Positions 26,330-33,984 of a stretch of 39,748 nt of DNA are shown piece after piece. Source of the stretch: Massilia horti (GTDB lineage: Bacteria > Pseudomonadota > Gammaproteobacteria > Burkholderiales > Burkholderiaceae_D); the NCBI RefSeq assembly GCF_004614195.1, contig NZ_SPUM01000144.1, forward strand, positions 1 through 39,748, given 5' to 3'. The notes under the pieces are model-generated. The model saw only the letters and a list, made by a program, of their open reading frames with translations, was not told the origin of the DNA and ran no database searches. The position numbers and the translations under genes were made by a program. Numbering within the stretch: the stretch's first letter is position 1; each line of letters starts with the position of its first letter.

Positions 26330-26432
26330 GATCGGGGAGTTCTGTTGTATGGACGGAAACTGAGCGCATCGTACAACAAAACAGGCGGGGGGTGCGCCTC
26401 TTTAGTCGCGCGTGGCCCGGGAGGGCGCGACC

Positions 26433-26460
26433 AAAAAAAAGCCCGCCTGGAGGGGCGGGC
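26433..26460 (-). terminator. Rho-independent terminator facing left, no gene directly upstream
   Basis: On the minus strand GCCCGCC-N6-GGCGGGC is followed by eight T (26440-26433). Nothing else on the minus strand between here and the divergent TonB-receptor gene ends at this point, so it must terminate a short transcript starting between about 26470 and 26620. Confidence 0.75.
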
Positions 26461-26500
26461 TGAATCTATTCCTTGGAGGAGAATAGAGGAGACAGGTGTA

Positions 26501-26560
26501 ATGATGCCTTTCGGCACCTTATTTGCCCAATTTATCTTTGTGATGGTCACTATTTCGTGA
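26501..26560 (+). CDS. 19-residue hydrophobic micro-ORF, possible toxin or leader peptide
   Basis: ATG ATG start, 19 sense codons, TGA stop; the product is MMPFGTLFAQFIFVMVTIS. AGAGGAGAC lies 7 bases upstream, a near-ideal Shine-Dalgarno, and a second GGAGG lies at 26475-26479. The peptide is almost wholly hydrophobic, the size and style of Ibs-type membrane toxins of type I toxin-antitoxin pairs. The opposite strand carries a possible small RNA with a terminator covering this ORF and its ribosome site. The alternative is a leader peptide for the TonB-receptor gene that starts 82 bases downstream. No homologue is recognised. Confidence 0.38.
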   Translation: MMPFGTLFAQFIFVMVTIS

Positions 26561-26642
26561 AAGCATAGCTTTGTCATCAAATTGAAACATCTGGCAATCG
26601 TGCGGGCTTGGTGCATAAAAGAAAATGTTCTACGATTGCAAC

Positions 26643-28553
26643 ATGCAACGACTTCTATTTCACACCTGCACATTGTCGGCCCTGTTGCTCGCGCATGTAC
26701 AGGTGTGCGGCGCCGAACAGTCGGCCCCCTCGCTGGCGGACTATTCGCTCGAGCAGCTGTCCGAAATCGTGGTGACCTCGGTGTCGCGCCAGGAAACGCG
26801 GCTGGGCGCGGCCCCGGCCTCGATCTACGTGATCAGCGGCGCCGACATCCAGCGCTCCGGCGCCGCCACCTTGCCCGAAGCGCTGCGGCTGGCGCCCAAC
26901 CTGCAGGTCGCGCGCGCCAACGCCCACAGCTACGCCATCAGCGCGCGCGGCTTCTCCTCGACCCTGGCGAACAAGCTGTTGGTGCTGATCGATGGGCGCA
27001 GCGTCTATTCGCCGCTGTTTTCTGGGGTGTTCTGGGACATGCAGGACGTGGTGATGTCCGATATCGAACGGATCGAGGTGATCAGCGGGCCGGGCGCCAC
27101 GATCTGGGGCGCCAACGCGGTCAACGGGGTCATCAACGTCATCACCAAGTCGGCACGCGACACGCAGGGCGGCCGAGCGATGGCACGCGGCAGCGAACAT
27201 GGCAGGAGCGCCAGCGTGCGCTACGGCGGACGCCTGGAGAACGGCGTCTGGTACCGGGTGTACGGCCAGGGGATTGAACTGGGGGACACCGAGAACGAAG
27301 GGCGCGACATCCGCGGCAGCGGCTGGCACCGCACGCAGACAGGCTTCAGGTTCGACTGGGACGGGGAGGGCAAGGTGGCCAGCATCGGTGGCGATGCCTA
27401 CACCGGACGCCTGGCCGACAGCCCGGGCCCGATCGTGATCGCCGGCGCCAACCTGAACGCCAGTTTCACGCGCACCCTGCAGGACGGCTCGGACATGCGG
27501 CTGCAGGCCTACCTCGACCAGTTTCAGCGCGACCAAGCCGGCGTCGCCGTCCAGCACCTCTATACGTTCGACGTGGAGGCGCAGTTCGGGGGGCGCATCG
27601 GCTCGCGCCATCGCCTGGCGTGGGGCGGCGGCTATCGGCATAGTACCGACCGCATCAGCAACGGCCCGGCGCTGCAGTTCATTCCGGCGACGCGCAACCT
27701 GCGCTGGGCCAACCTGTTCGCCCAGGACGAGATTGCCCTGTCGGACACGCTGCGCGCGACCGCGGGCGTGAAGTTCGAACATAACATCTATACCGGCGTC
27801 GAGGCCCTGCCGAGCGTGCGCCTGGCCTGGGCTCCCGACAGTGCGCGCCTGCTGTGGGCTGCCGCTTCGCGCACCGTGCGCGCGCCGTCGCGCATCGACC
27901 GCGACATGTATATCGCCAACCATGGCGAGCTGCCCGGCGTGGGGCCGTACCTGATCGTGGCCAACCCGAACTTCGTGTCCGAAACCGCCAACGTGCTGGA
28001 GCTGGGCTACCGGGCCCAGAAGGGCACGCTGTCGTATTCGGCGACCGCGTTCTACAGCAAATACGCCCGCCTGCGCACGCTCGAGCTGCCCCCGGGCCAG
28101 CCGGCCCTGTTCGGCAACCTTGGGCGCGGGGTGGCACGCGGGGTGGAGCTGTGGGCGGGCTGGCAGCCGCTGCCCAGCTGGCGGTTGTCCGGCGGCGGCG
28201 TGATCCAGCGGGTCGACACCGGGGCCGAGCCCGGCAGCATGGACGTTTCGGGGCTGGTCGGCCTGGCCCCGGGCAATGACCCGCGCCGCTACTGGAGCCT
28301 GCGCTCCTCGCATGACCTGGCCCACAACCTGCAGGCCGACTTCTCGCTGCGCTATGTCGGCAGCCTGCCGCAGCCGCAGGTGCCGGCCTATCATGAGCTC
28401 GACGCGCGGGTGGCGTGGCAGGTGCGGCCCAACCTCGAACTCGCTGTGGCCGGGGGCAACCTGCTGCATCACGCGCATGCCGAATTCGGACCGCAGGGCG
28501 CGCGCCAGCTGTTCGAGCGGTTCGTGATGTTTTCCGCCACGTTGCGGTTCTGA
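26643..28553 (+). CDS. TonB-dependent outer-membrane receptor
   Basis: 636 residues from ATG 26643; an ATG at 26625 is in frame but would lengthen the signal peptide awkwardly. Signal peptide to about residue 24 (CGAEQ). Residues 30-45 (YSLEQLSEIVVTSVSRQETRL) are the start of a plug domain of the type found in small Cir-like receptors; the plug continues with LPEALRLAPNLQVAR, NKLLVLIDGRSVYSPLF and IEVISGPGATIWGANAVNGVINVITK. The beta-barrel occupies the rest and ends SATLRF. Six bases separate its stop from the YfiR-like gene and the kinase follows with an overlap, so all three are one operon. The receptor may supply the ligand or signal sensed by the other two, which is inference. Confidence 0.9.
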   Translation: MQRLLFHTCTLSALLLAHVQVCGAEQSAPSLADYSLEQLSEIVVTSVSRQETRLGAAPASIYVISGADIQRSGAATLPEALRLAPNLQVARANAHSYAISARGFSSTLANKLLVLIDGRSVYSPLFSGVFWDMQDVVMSDIERIEVISGPGATIWGANAVNGVINVITKSARDTQGGRAMARGSEHGRSASVRYGGRLENGVWYRVYGQGIELGDTENEGRDIRGSGWHRTQTGFRFDWDGEGKVASIGGDAYTGRLADSPGPIVIAGANLNASFTRTLQDGSDMRLQAYLDQFQRDQAGVAVQHLYTFDVEAQFGGRIGSRHRLAWGGGYRHSTDRISNGPALQFIPATRNLRWANLFAQDEIALSDTLRATAGVKFEHNIYTGVEALPSVRLAWAPDSARLLWAAASRTVRAPSRIDRDMYIANHGELPGVGPYLIVANPNFVSETANVLELGYRAQKGTLSYSATAFYSKYARLRTLELPPGQPALFGNLGRGVARGVELWAGWQPLPSWRLSGGGVIQRVDTGAEPGSMDVSGLVGLAPGNDPRRYWSLRSSHDLAHNLQADFSLRYVGSLPQPQVPAYHELDARVAWQVRPNLELAVAGGNLLHHAHAEFGPQGARQLFERFVMFSATLRF

Positions 28554-28559
28554 GCGGCC

Positions 28560-29174
28560 ATGGAGCGCATGTACATGGCCCCCCCGCGCAAGAGGCTCAG
28601 GCGCGCGCTGGTGCGCGCCGCTTTCGGCTGCTGCGTCATCGTACTGGCCGCGGCCGGGTTCGCCTTGCGTCCGGCATCGGCCCAGAGCGGCCCGTCCAGC
28701 CTCGCGCTCGAGCAACGCGTCAAGGTGGCCTTTCTCTACAAATTCCTCGGCTATACTGAGTTTCCCGTCAACGCTTTTGCCGACGCCGCCAGTCCGATCG
28801 TGATCGGGGTGGTCGGTGCCGACGACATGGCCGCCGAGCTTGCGCGCACGGTTGCGGGACGCAGCATCAACAACCGGCCGGTCGCGGTGCGGGCGCTGCG
28901 CGAAAGCGAGCTGGGCACAAGCTTGCACCTGCTGTTCGTGGCCGGCAGCGATTGCGCGAAAGGCGCGCGTCTCGTCAAGGCCGCCACCGGGGCGCTGCTG
29001 GTGGTGACCGAGTGTGAGAGCGGCGCTCCCCGCGGCAGTGTGATCAATTTCAGGATTGTCGATGAGCGCGTGCGCTTCGATGTGGCGCTGGACGTGGCGG
29101 AGAGGAACAACGTGAAGCTCAGTTCGCGCCTGCTGACCGTCGCCAACCACGTGCAGAAGGGAGCGCAGCCATGA
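28560..29174 (+). CDS. YfiR-like periplasmic regulator (DUF4154)
   Basis: 204 residues from ATG 28560 (ATGs at 28569 and 28575 are alternatives). Arg-rich N-terminus, hydrophobic signal segment (residues 18-38) ending PASAQ. Mature domain has the DUF4154 hallmarks: VKVAFLYKFLGYTEFP near the start, GVVGADDMAAEL, RPVAVRAL, and NFRIVDERVRFDVALDVAERNNVKLSSRLLTVA at the end. In Pseudomonas YfiR is a periplasmic inhibitor of the diguanylate cyclase YfiN, redox-sensitive through disulphides; the mature protein here has two cysteines (132, 152) that could form one. Its stop overlaps the start of a kinase with a CHASE8-like sensor, the domain to which YfiR binds in YfiN. Confidence 0.88.
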   Translation: MERMYMAPPRKRLRRALVRAAFGCCVIVLAAAGFALRPASAQSGPSSLALEQRVKVAFLYKFLGYTEFPVNAFADAASPIVIGVVGADDMAAELARTVAGRSINNRPVAVRALRESELGTSLHLLFVAGSDCAKGARLVKAATGALLVVTECESGAPRGSVINFRIVDERVRFDVALDVAERNNVKLSSRLLTVANHVQKGAQP

Positions 29175-31063
29175 GCGCCGCCGATACCGGTTCGGTGCGG
29201 GGCAAGCTGATGCTGATGGCGGTGTCGACCACCTGCGTCGCGCTGCTGGCGGCCGCGATCGCCATGCTGCTGGTCGACCTGCGCACCTTCCAGCGCTACT
29301 GGGTCGACGACCTGAAAACCCAGGCCGACATCATGGCCAGCGTGACCGCGCCGGCGATCGCCTTCAACGACGCCAAGGCCGCGCAGCAGAACCTGGCGGT
29401 GCTGCGGGTGCGTCCGCAGATCCTGGGCGCCGCCGTGTACACCAGCAGCGGCGCGCTGTTCGCCTCGTACGCGCACGATCCGAACGACAGCGCGCTGCCG
29501 GTGCGGCCGGAACGGCCGGGGCACCGGATCGAGGGCGGCCAGCTGGTGGTGTTCCACAACATCGTCGAAAACGGCGAATTGCTCGGCACGGTCTACCTGC
29601 GCTCGCGCTATGGCCTGGTCGAGCGCTTGATCAACTACGGGGCGATCCTTGGCGCCGTGATGCTGGTTTCGCTGTTGATCGCGGCCCTGGTGGCCTCGCG
29701 CCTGCAGGCGTCGATCACGCGGCCATTGGAGGCGGTGACCAACGTCGCGCGCCAGGTCATGCAGCGGCGCGACTTTACCTTGCGGGTGCCGGGCAATAAC
29801 AGCGGCGAGATCGGCGTGCTGGTGGCGGCCTTCAACGACATGCTGGCCGAGATCGGGCGTCGTTCGAGCGCACTGCAGGAAGCGAACAGCACGCTGCAGC
29901 ACGAGATGGACGTGCGCCACCGCGCCGAGGAAGCGCTGCGCTCCGCCGACCGCCGCAAGGACGAGTTCCTGGCCACGCTGGCACACGAACTGAGAAATCC
30001 GCTGGCGCCGATCCGCACCGGCCTTGACATCCTGCGCTTGCGCAGCGGCGACGCCCAGGCAACCCAGCGCGCGATCGACATCATGGAGCGCCAGCTGCGC
30101 CAGATGGTGCGGCTGGTGGACGACCTGCTCGATGTCTCGCGCATCAACACCGGCAAGCTCGCGATCAAGATGGGACGCGTCGAGCTCAAGGCGGTGATCA
30201 ACGACGCGCTGGAAGTCGTGCGCTCGTACATCGAACTGCACGGGCACGAACTGGCGATCGACCTGCCGGACCGGCCGGTGTTCCTGCATGGCGACGCGAC
30301 CCGGCTCGCGCAGATCCTGTCCAACCTGCTCAACAACGCGGCCAAGTACACCAACCGCGGCGGGCGCGTGAGCCTGTCGGCCCGCGTCGTGGACGATGAG
30401 CTGGTGCTGACCGTGGCCGATACCGGCATCGGCATTGCGCCGGACATGCTCGATTCGGTGTTCGAAATGTTCGTGCAGGTCGATTCGACGCTGGAGCGCA
30501 CCAATGCGGGCCTGGGAGTCGGGCTGTCGCTGACGCGCCGCCTGGTGGAGCTGCATGGCGGGACCATCGCGGCCGCCAGCGAAGGGCTGGGGAAGGGCAG
30601 CAGCTTTACGGTGCGCCTGCCGATCGTGGTCGGTCCCGAAATGCCGAGCAAGCCGACCGCCGCGTCCTTCATCACTTCGGAGACCTACCGCATCCTGCTG
30701 GCGGACGACAACGTCGACTTCGTCAACAGCATCGGCGCGCTGCTGTCGGCGATGGGGCACAGCGTAGTCATCACGCATAACGGCCCCGACGCGCTGACCG
30801 CCGCGGCGCGGTTTTGCCCCGACTTCGCGTTTCTCGACATCGGCCTGCCGCAGATGTCCGGCTACGACCTGGCGCGCGGCATCCGGCGCCTGTCGTGCGG
30901 GGCGATGACGGTGCTGATCGCGGTGACCGGCTGGGGCCAGGAAAAGGACCGCCAGCTGGCCTTCGAGGCCGGCTTCGACCACCACATGGTCAAGCCGGTG
31001 CGCTTCGAGCAGATCGAGGAAATCCTCGCCAACCGCAACACGATCAAGAAGCTGCGCACATAA
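29171..31063 (+). CDS. Membrane hybrid histidine kinase with CHASE8-like sensor
   Basis: 630 residues, ATG overlapping the upstream stop. TM1 (residues 12-34), periplasmic domain 35-155 with QADIMASVTAPAIAFNDAKAAQQNLAVLR and GAAVYTSSGALFASY, the pattern of the CHASE8 sensor of YfiN-type cyclases; TM2 (155-178), HAMP (180-232), HisKA with KDEFLATLAHELRNPL (His272), HATPase_c (NNAAKYTNRGG, GLGVGLSLTRRL) and a receiver with LADDN, FLDIGLP (Asp556) and VKPV. Where YfiN has GGDEF output, this has kinase output. The YfiR-like protein encoded just upstream would be expected to hold it inactive. The stop codon runs into the T-tract of the terminator of the convergent gene. Confidence 0.92.
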   Translation: MSAADTGSVRGKLMLMAVSTTCVALLAAAIAMLLVDLRTFQRYWVDDLKTQADIMASVTAPAIAFNDAKAAQQNLAVLRVRPQILGAAVYTSSGALFASYAHDPNDSALPVRPERPGHRIEGGQLVVFHNIVENGELLGTVYLRSRYGLVERLINYGAILGAVMLVSLLIAALVASRLQASITRPLEAVTNVARQVMQRRDFTLRVPGNNSGEIGVLVAAFNDMLAEIGRRSSALQEANSTLQHEMDVRHRAEEALRSADRRKDEFLATLAHELRNPLAPIRTGLDILRLRSGDAQATQRAIDIMERQLRQMVRLVDDLLDVSRINTGKLAIKMGRVELKAVINDALEVVRSYIELHGHELAIDLPDRPVFLHGDATRLAQILSNLLNNAAKYTNRGGRVSLSARVVDDELVLTVADTGIGIAPDMLDSVFEMFVQVDSTLERTNAGLGVGLSLTRRLVELHGGTIAAASEGLGKGSSFTVRLPIVVGPEMPSKPTAASFITSETYRILLADDNVDFVNSIGALLSAMGHSVVITHNGPDALTAAARFCPDFAFLDIGLPQMSGYDLARGIRRLSCGAMTVLIAVTGWGQEKDRQLAFEAGFDHHMVKPVRFEQIEEILANRNTIKKLRT

Positions 31064-31095
31064 AAAAAGCGGAAGCGCGATTGACGCGCCTCCGC
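31062..31095 (-). terminator. Terminator of the PEP-CTERM gene
   Basis: On the minus strand a GC-rich stem (GCGGAGGCGCG / CGCGCTTCCGC with one mismatch) is followed by seven T (31068-31062), 19 bases after the stop of the PEP-CTERM gene. The T-tract overlaps the TAA of the convergent kinase gene. Confidence 0.85.
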
Positions 31096-31114
31096 CCACC
31101 ATCAATTCAGCTTG

Positions 31115-31660
31115 TTACTGGCTCTGCTTCTTGCGGCGACGAGCCAGGAAGCCCAGGATGCCCAGGCCGCCCAGCATCATGCCATAGGTTTCGGGTTCCG
31201 GAACCGGGGCCAGCGCCACGGCACCGCCGAAGCTTGCACCTGCATTGCCCACCATCGTGCCACGGACCAGGATGTAGTAGTCACCGGCCGCCAGGTTGTC
31301 GCTTCGCAGGGTCCAGACATCGGCTGCACCACTATGCTGCGAGACGCCCCGCGAGATCAGGTTGTCGGTCGCCCCGAACAGTGCCATGCCGGAGATATCC
31401 AGGCCGGTGCTGCGGTCGCGGCTGATCGACGAAACGATCGCGTCGAGGTTCTGGTTCATGCCAGCGCCAATCGAGAAGGTGAACTTGTCGGCGAACACGT
31501 TGCCCTGGTTGTTGGCGGCGAAGGTATCGCCAAAGAAGGCGGTGTTGTCGATCAGCTTCAATGCCTGGGGCGAGTTGCCGATCGTGGTTTGGGCCATCGC
31601 GCCCGAGGAAGCGAAAGAAGCAGAAGCCAAGACGATTGCAGCAAAGAGAGTTTTTTTCAT
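31115..31660 (-). CDS. PEP-CTERM sorting-domain exported protein
   Basis: 181 residues; ATG at 31660 with AGGTAAG upstream. Signal peptide of about 23 residues (ends GAMAQ). The C-terminus is a classic PEP-CTERM signal: VPEPETYGMML, a hydrophobic helix (GGLGILGFLA) and RRRKK. In known systems this is cut and handled by an EpsH-type exosortase linked to exopolysaccharide export; neither is in the window. The middle region (FADKFTFSIGAGMNQNLDAIVSSISR, WTLRSDNLAAGDYYILVRGTMVG) looks like a small beta-sandwich with a FxDxFxF-type start frequent in this class. Monocistronic with its own terminator. Confidence 0.92.
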   Translation of the reverse strand: MKKTLFAAIVLASASFASSGAMAQTTIGNSPQALKLIDNTAFFGDTFAANNQGNVFADKFTFSIGAGMNQNLDAIVSSISRDRSTGLDISGMALFGATDNLISRGVSQHSGAADVWTLRSDNLAAGDYYILVRGTMVGNAGASFGGAVALAPVPEPETYGMMLGGLGILGFLARRRKKQSQ

Positions 31661-32138
31661 TTCTTACCTCGCAAAGAAACAGCCGCGTCCTGCAGCTGGG
31701 GTTTCAAGAATCGGGGACCTTCATCCTAGCGCACACAGCATCAAAATCGGGTAATTCGATTGATGTGTGCGCTATCTGTCGCTAAAGTTCCAGACGTTAA
31801 TTAATTTCCTCGTGGTACGTCAAAAACCCAGCCGTCAGAGGGAGAGCGGCCTCTTCCGTCTTGCCAAACGTAAAAAAATGGTCGAGTTGCCAAGAATCCG
31901 TCAGCCCGGTCCTACAAAAAGTCGCGCGCTACTCTTGCGCACAGTCCGTTCCCGGGCTTGGCGTTTTATTGAACATTCAGCAATTTTGCTCAGCGCTTGC
32001 GGCGTTGATATTTCGCCATCCTTACTTGCGAAATGGCAATAAAATCGCGCTATACTATGCAATCGGAGCGCCCGTCCGCGAGCAGGGCATCAACGGCCGG
32101 CGTGGACCGCTTCCTGTAGCGCCAACCAGGTGAGAGCA
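31661..32138. other. Intergenic region, no supportable gene
   Basis: 478 bases between the divergent PEP-CTERM and membrane protein genes. Open frames here are short, have no good ribosome site and show codon use unlike the neighbours. The stretch is richer in AT than its flanks. Near the right end ATTTCGC ... GCGAAAT (about 32010-32034) forms a small dyad overlapping a possible promoter. Nothing else is recognised. Confidence 0.6.
32026..32056 (+). promoter_or_regulatory. Possible promoter of the membrane protein gene
   Basis: A good -10 (TATACT, 32051-32056) preceded at 19 bases by a partial -35 (TTGCGA). Spacing is longer than the optimum; the small dyad overlapping the -35 may mark an operator. 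Transcription would start about 75 bases before the ATG at 32139. Confidence 0.35.
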
Positions 32139-32846
32139 ATGCACAGAACACAAACTTCGGGGACAGATCCCCGGACGGGCATTTTCACGACAGGCTGCGT
32201 GCATCCCGGCAGCGCGGTGGCGTGGCTTGGAGCCGGATGGTCCTATTTCATGCGGATGACGGCACCTTTGGCCGTTCTGAGCGTGACTTTGCTTGGCGCG
32301 GCGTTGCTGACCTCCACGAGGGTTGGAGCCGTCCTCTTCCCGGCAGCGGTGATCTTCTATCTCGGGATCGTTGCCGGATACTGCCGCACGTTGGACCAGG
32401 GTGAGCAAGTTCCGTGCGACCACGCGCAGGTCTACGGCAGTGCATCGCTTTGGATCGTGGCTGCCGTTGCAAGTGCCGTTGCACTGGGCTTGCGCCGGCT
32501 GGGCGAGACGATTGGCGCACCTGCGCTTGCACCATCCTGGCTCATCGGCGAACACTTCGGCCGACCCGACCTGTACTTCCTGGCTGTCATTGCCCTGACG
32601 CTGCTTGCATGCATGGCATTTTGCATGGCCCCAGCGCTCGTTATCCTGAACGGCGCCAATCCCTTGCGGGCAATCTGCCTCAGCCTGCTGGGCTCTCTCA
32701 AGAATGTGGTCCCGTTGCTGGCGTTTTTTGTACTGACCGGTGCTCTCTTGATCCTCGGCATCCTGCCACTGGGCGCGGGATTGATCGTTGCCATGCCAGT
32801 CGCGGCGTGCGGCACCTTCAAGGCCTACGAGAAAATCTTCAACTGA
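32139..32846 (+). CDS. BPSS1780-like integral membrane protein
   Basis: 235 residues; ATG at 32139 behind AGGTGAG (a GTG three codons upstream overlaps that site and is disfavoured). Six or so hydrophobic segments, from MRMTAPLAVLSVTLLGAALL to GILPLGAGLIVAMPVAACGTF. The N-terminal AVAWLGAGWSYFMR, the MAPALVILNGANPLRAICLSLLGSLKNVVPLLAF segment and the ending FKAYEKIFN follow the pattern of the BPSS1780 family of beta-proteobacterial membrane proteins, function unknown. The match is partial, so it may be a distant relative. Monocistronic, convergent with the first tRNA gene. Confidence 0.68.
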   Translation: MHRTQTSGTDPRTGIFTTGCVHPGSAVAWLGAGWSYFMRMTAPLAVLSVTLLGAALLTSTRVGAVLFPAAVIFYLGIVAGYCRTLDQGEQVPCDHAQVYGSASLWIVAAVASAVALGLRRLGETIGAPALAPSWLIGEHFGRPDLYFLAVIALTLLACMAFCMAPALVILNGANPLRAICLSLLGSLKNVVPLLAFFVLTGALLILGILPLGAGLIVAMPVAACGTFKAYEKIFN

Positions 32847-32910
32847 CGACGGGCCAGCGCAAGACTATGGCGTACGGATTTCGAACAGGCACCTTTGGAA
32901 AGGCGAGGGG

Positions 32911-32948
32911 GAAAAGAAAAATGGCCCAGAATTTCTTCTGAGCCATTT
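32911..32948 (-). terminator. Terminator-like hairpin after tRNA-Arg copy 1
   Basis: On the minus strand AAATGGC(T)CAGAA and TTCTG(G)GCCATTT form a stem, followed by TTTTCTTTTC. It lies 12 bases past the tRNA 3' end. Its sequence differs from the terminators of copies 2 and 3. Confidence 0.65.
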
Positions 32949-32960
32949 ATCTTGAAAAGT

Positions 32961-33037
32961 TGGCGCGGCTGGCAGGAATCGAACCCACGACCCCTTGGTT
33001 CGTAGCCAAGTACTCTATCCAGCTGAGCTACAGCCGC
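32961..33037 (-). tRNA. tRNA-Arg (ACG), copy 1
   Basis: 77 bases including an encoded CCA. Acceptor arms GCGGCTG and CAGCCGC pair fully; D-arm TAGCTCAGCTGGATAGAGTA, anticodon stem CTTGG/CCAAG around CT-ACG-AA, and T-arm GTGGGTTCGAATCC are all standard. The ACG anticodon, deaminated to ICG in bacteria, reads CGU, CGC and CGA. Confidence 0.97.
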
Positions 33038-33048
33038 CCGAGGCACGC

Positions 33049-33077
33049 ATTATAGCAGCGGTTACCGGGAAAGGCAA
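33049..33077 (-). promoter_or_regulatory. Promoter of tRNA-Arg copy 1
   Basis: Minus-strand -35 TTGCCT (33077-33072), 17-base spacer, -10 TATAAT (33054-33049), 11 bases before the mature 5' end. The -10 is consensus and is repeated in the same position before the other two copies. Confidence 0.8.
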
Positions 33078-33131
33078 AGCCCCTTGCTGGCATGTGTTAG
33101 CGCCAAATAGTAATATTTCCTCGCATGGCAC

Positions 33132-33563
33132 TTACTTGCAAATAGCCGTGGCCGACCAGTCGGTCGGGGTATGCGGATGCCTGAACTCTCTGACCTTTAA
33201 CATACATGAAGTGATTTTTTGGCCCAACTGTTCCCACCGTTCGATGTTTCCATCACCCCACTTACTGCCGCCGTACCTGCACACCAGCCAGTGCTTTTCC
33301 TCGGGCGTGAAATAGAATTCGGTATTCCAGCCTCCCTTTACCTTTTCGTCCCCAGGCGGCACCATCGTCTGTTCGGCGTAAAGCTGCCCAGAAAACATAT
33401 AGGCGAACGAAAGATTGGCTGATGTGAGGCGAGCACTGGCAGCGTGGCCCGAAAGCTTGCCCCCAAGAGTTATGACCTCAGCAGGAAAGAACTTTGGGCA
33501 TTCGACTTCTTGAGCATTGACGGCGGAGGCCAGCACAATGGCCATGAATAGTATGATCCGCAT
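33132..33563 (-). CDS. Secreted STY0301-family-like protein
   Basis: 143 residues; ATG at 33563 chosen because the signal peptide begins there (MRIILFMAIVLASAVNAQ); no strong ribosome site. The mature protein begins EVECPKFFPAEV and has SFAYMFSGQLYAEQTMVPP, then HWLVCRYGGSKWGDGNIERWEQLG and TSCMLKV, matching the small exported STY0301 type (Cys-Pro near the start, W-x-CxYG in the middle, C near the end). Function unknown. It sits between two tRNA-Arg copies, on the same strand, and its lower GC than the flanks suggests acquisition. Confidence 0.72.
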   Translation of the reverse strand: MRIILFMAIVLASAVNAQEVECPKFFPAEVITLGGKLSGHAASARLTSANLSFAYMFSGQLYAEQTMVPPGDEKVKGGWNTEFYFTPEEKHWLVCRYGGSKWGDGNIERWEQLGQKITSCMLKVREFRHPHTPTDWSATAICK

Positions 33564-33768
33564 GGCATCAGCACGAGGTTGTAGGGGGTGTCCAAGTCGG
33601 AGCGCTTTCTCTTGAAGCAATCCGGAAGAATCGCCACCCCTGCGGGTAATGAACAGCCATTTTTGCGTGACTGAGCCTGGCTGAGGTTGTCAGGTCTCAA
33701 TGGGTTCGGTACGTACGATCAATAGATGGATAAATCGCACGTCACATCGAAAAGCAGCAGGCAGAACG

Positions 33769-33800
33769 AAAAAAGGGACCAGATTTTTTAATCTGGTCCC
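33769..33800 (-). terminator. Terminator after tRNA-Arg copy 2
   Basis: Minus-strand perfect stem GGGACCAGATT / AATCTGGTCCC with a short A/T loop, followed by six T (33774-33769). It begins 9 bases after the tRNA 3' end. Confidence 0.92.
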
Positions 33801-33808
33801 TCATATTC

Positions 33809-33885
33809 TGGCGCGGCTGGCAGGAATCGAACCCACGACCCCTTGGTTCGTAGCCAAGTACTCTATCCAGCTGAGCTACAGCCGC
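33809..33885 (-). tRNA. tRNA-Arg (ACG), copy 2
   Basis: Identical to copy 1 over all 77 bases including CCA. It has its own promoter and terminator. Confidence 0.97.
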
Positions 33886-33896
33886 CCGATGCACGC

Positions 33897-33924
33897 ATTA
33901 TATCAGGGCCTCGTAGAATGGCAA
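33897..33924 (-). promoter_or_regulatory. Promoter of tRNA-Arg copy 2
   Basis: Minus-strand -35 TTGCCA (33924-33919), 16-base spacer, -10 TATAAT (33902-33897), 11 bases before the tRNA. Confidence 0.8.
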
Positions 33925-33984
33925 AGTCGTATGCTCCAAGAAACTCCCGGGCGCCGCGATCTCGCCGCGCCACGCAATCCGCCT

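Larger units (their letters stand above)
26433..26560 (-). ncRNA. Candidate antisense small RNA
   Basis: Reading leftward, the strand contains a 6-bp stem closed by a GAAA (GNRA) tetraloop (26518-26503), then a pyrimidine-rich single-stranded stretch with two CUCCUC/CCUCC blocks (26493-26474), then a strong Rho-independent terminator. That is the anatomy of a structured small RNA. The pyrimidine blocks are exactly complementary to the ribosome-binding site of the plus-strand micro-ORF at 26501. The 5' end is not defined: possible -10 (TATGCT, 26567-26562) has no good -35. Boundaries are approximate. Confidence 0.35.

Noticed and set aside
26643..31063. Standard YfiBNR operon
   Set aside because: There is no OmpA-like YfiB, and the CHASE8-type protein ends in a kinase and receiver, not GGDEF. 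It is therefore described as a variant module.
31767..32042. Open frame of 91 codons between the PEP-CTERM and membrane protein genes
   Set aside because: No ribosome site, basic low-information sequence, and composition unlike its neighbours.
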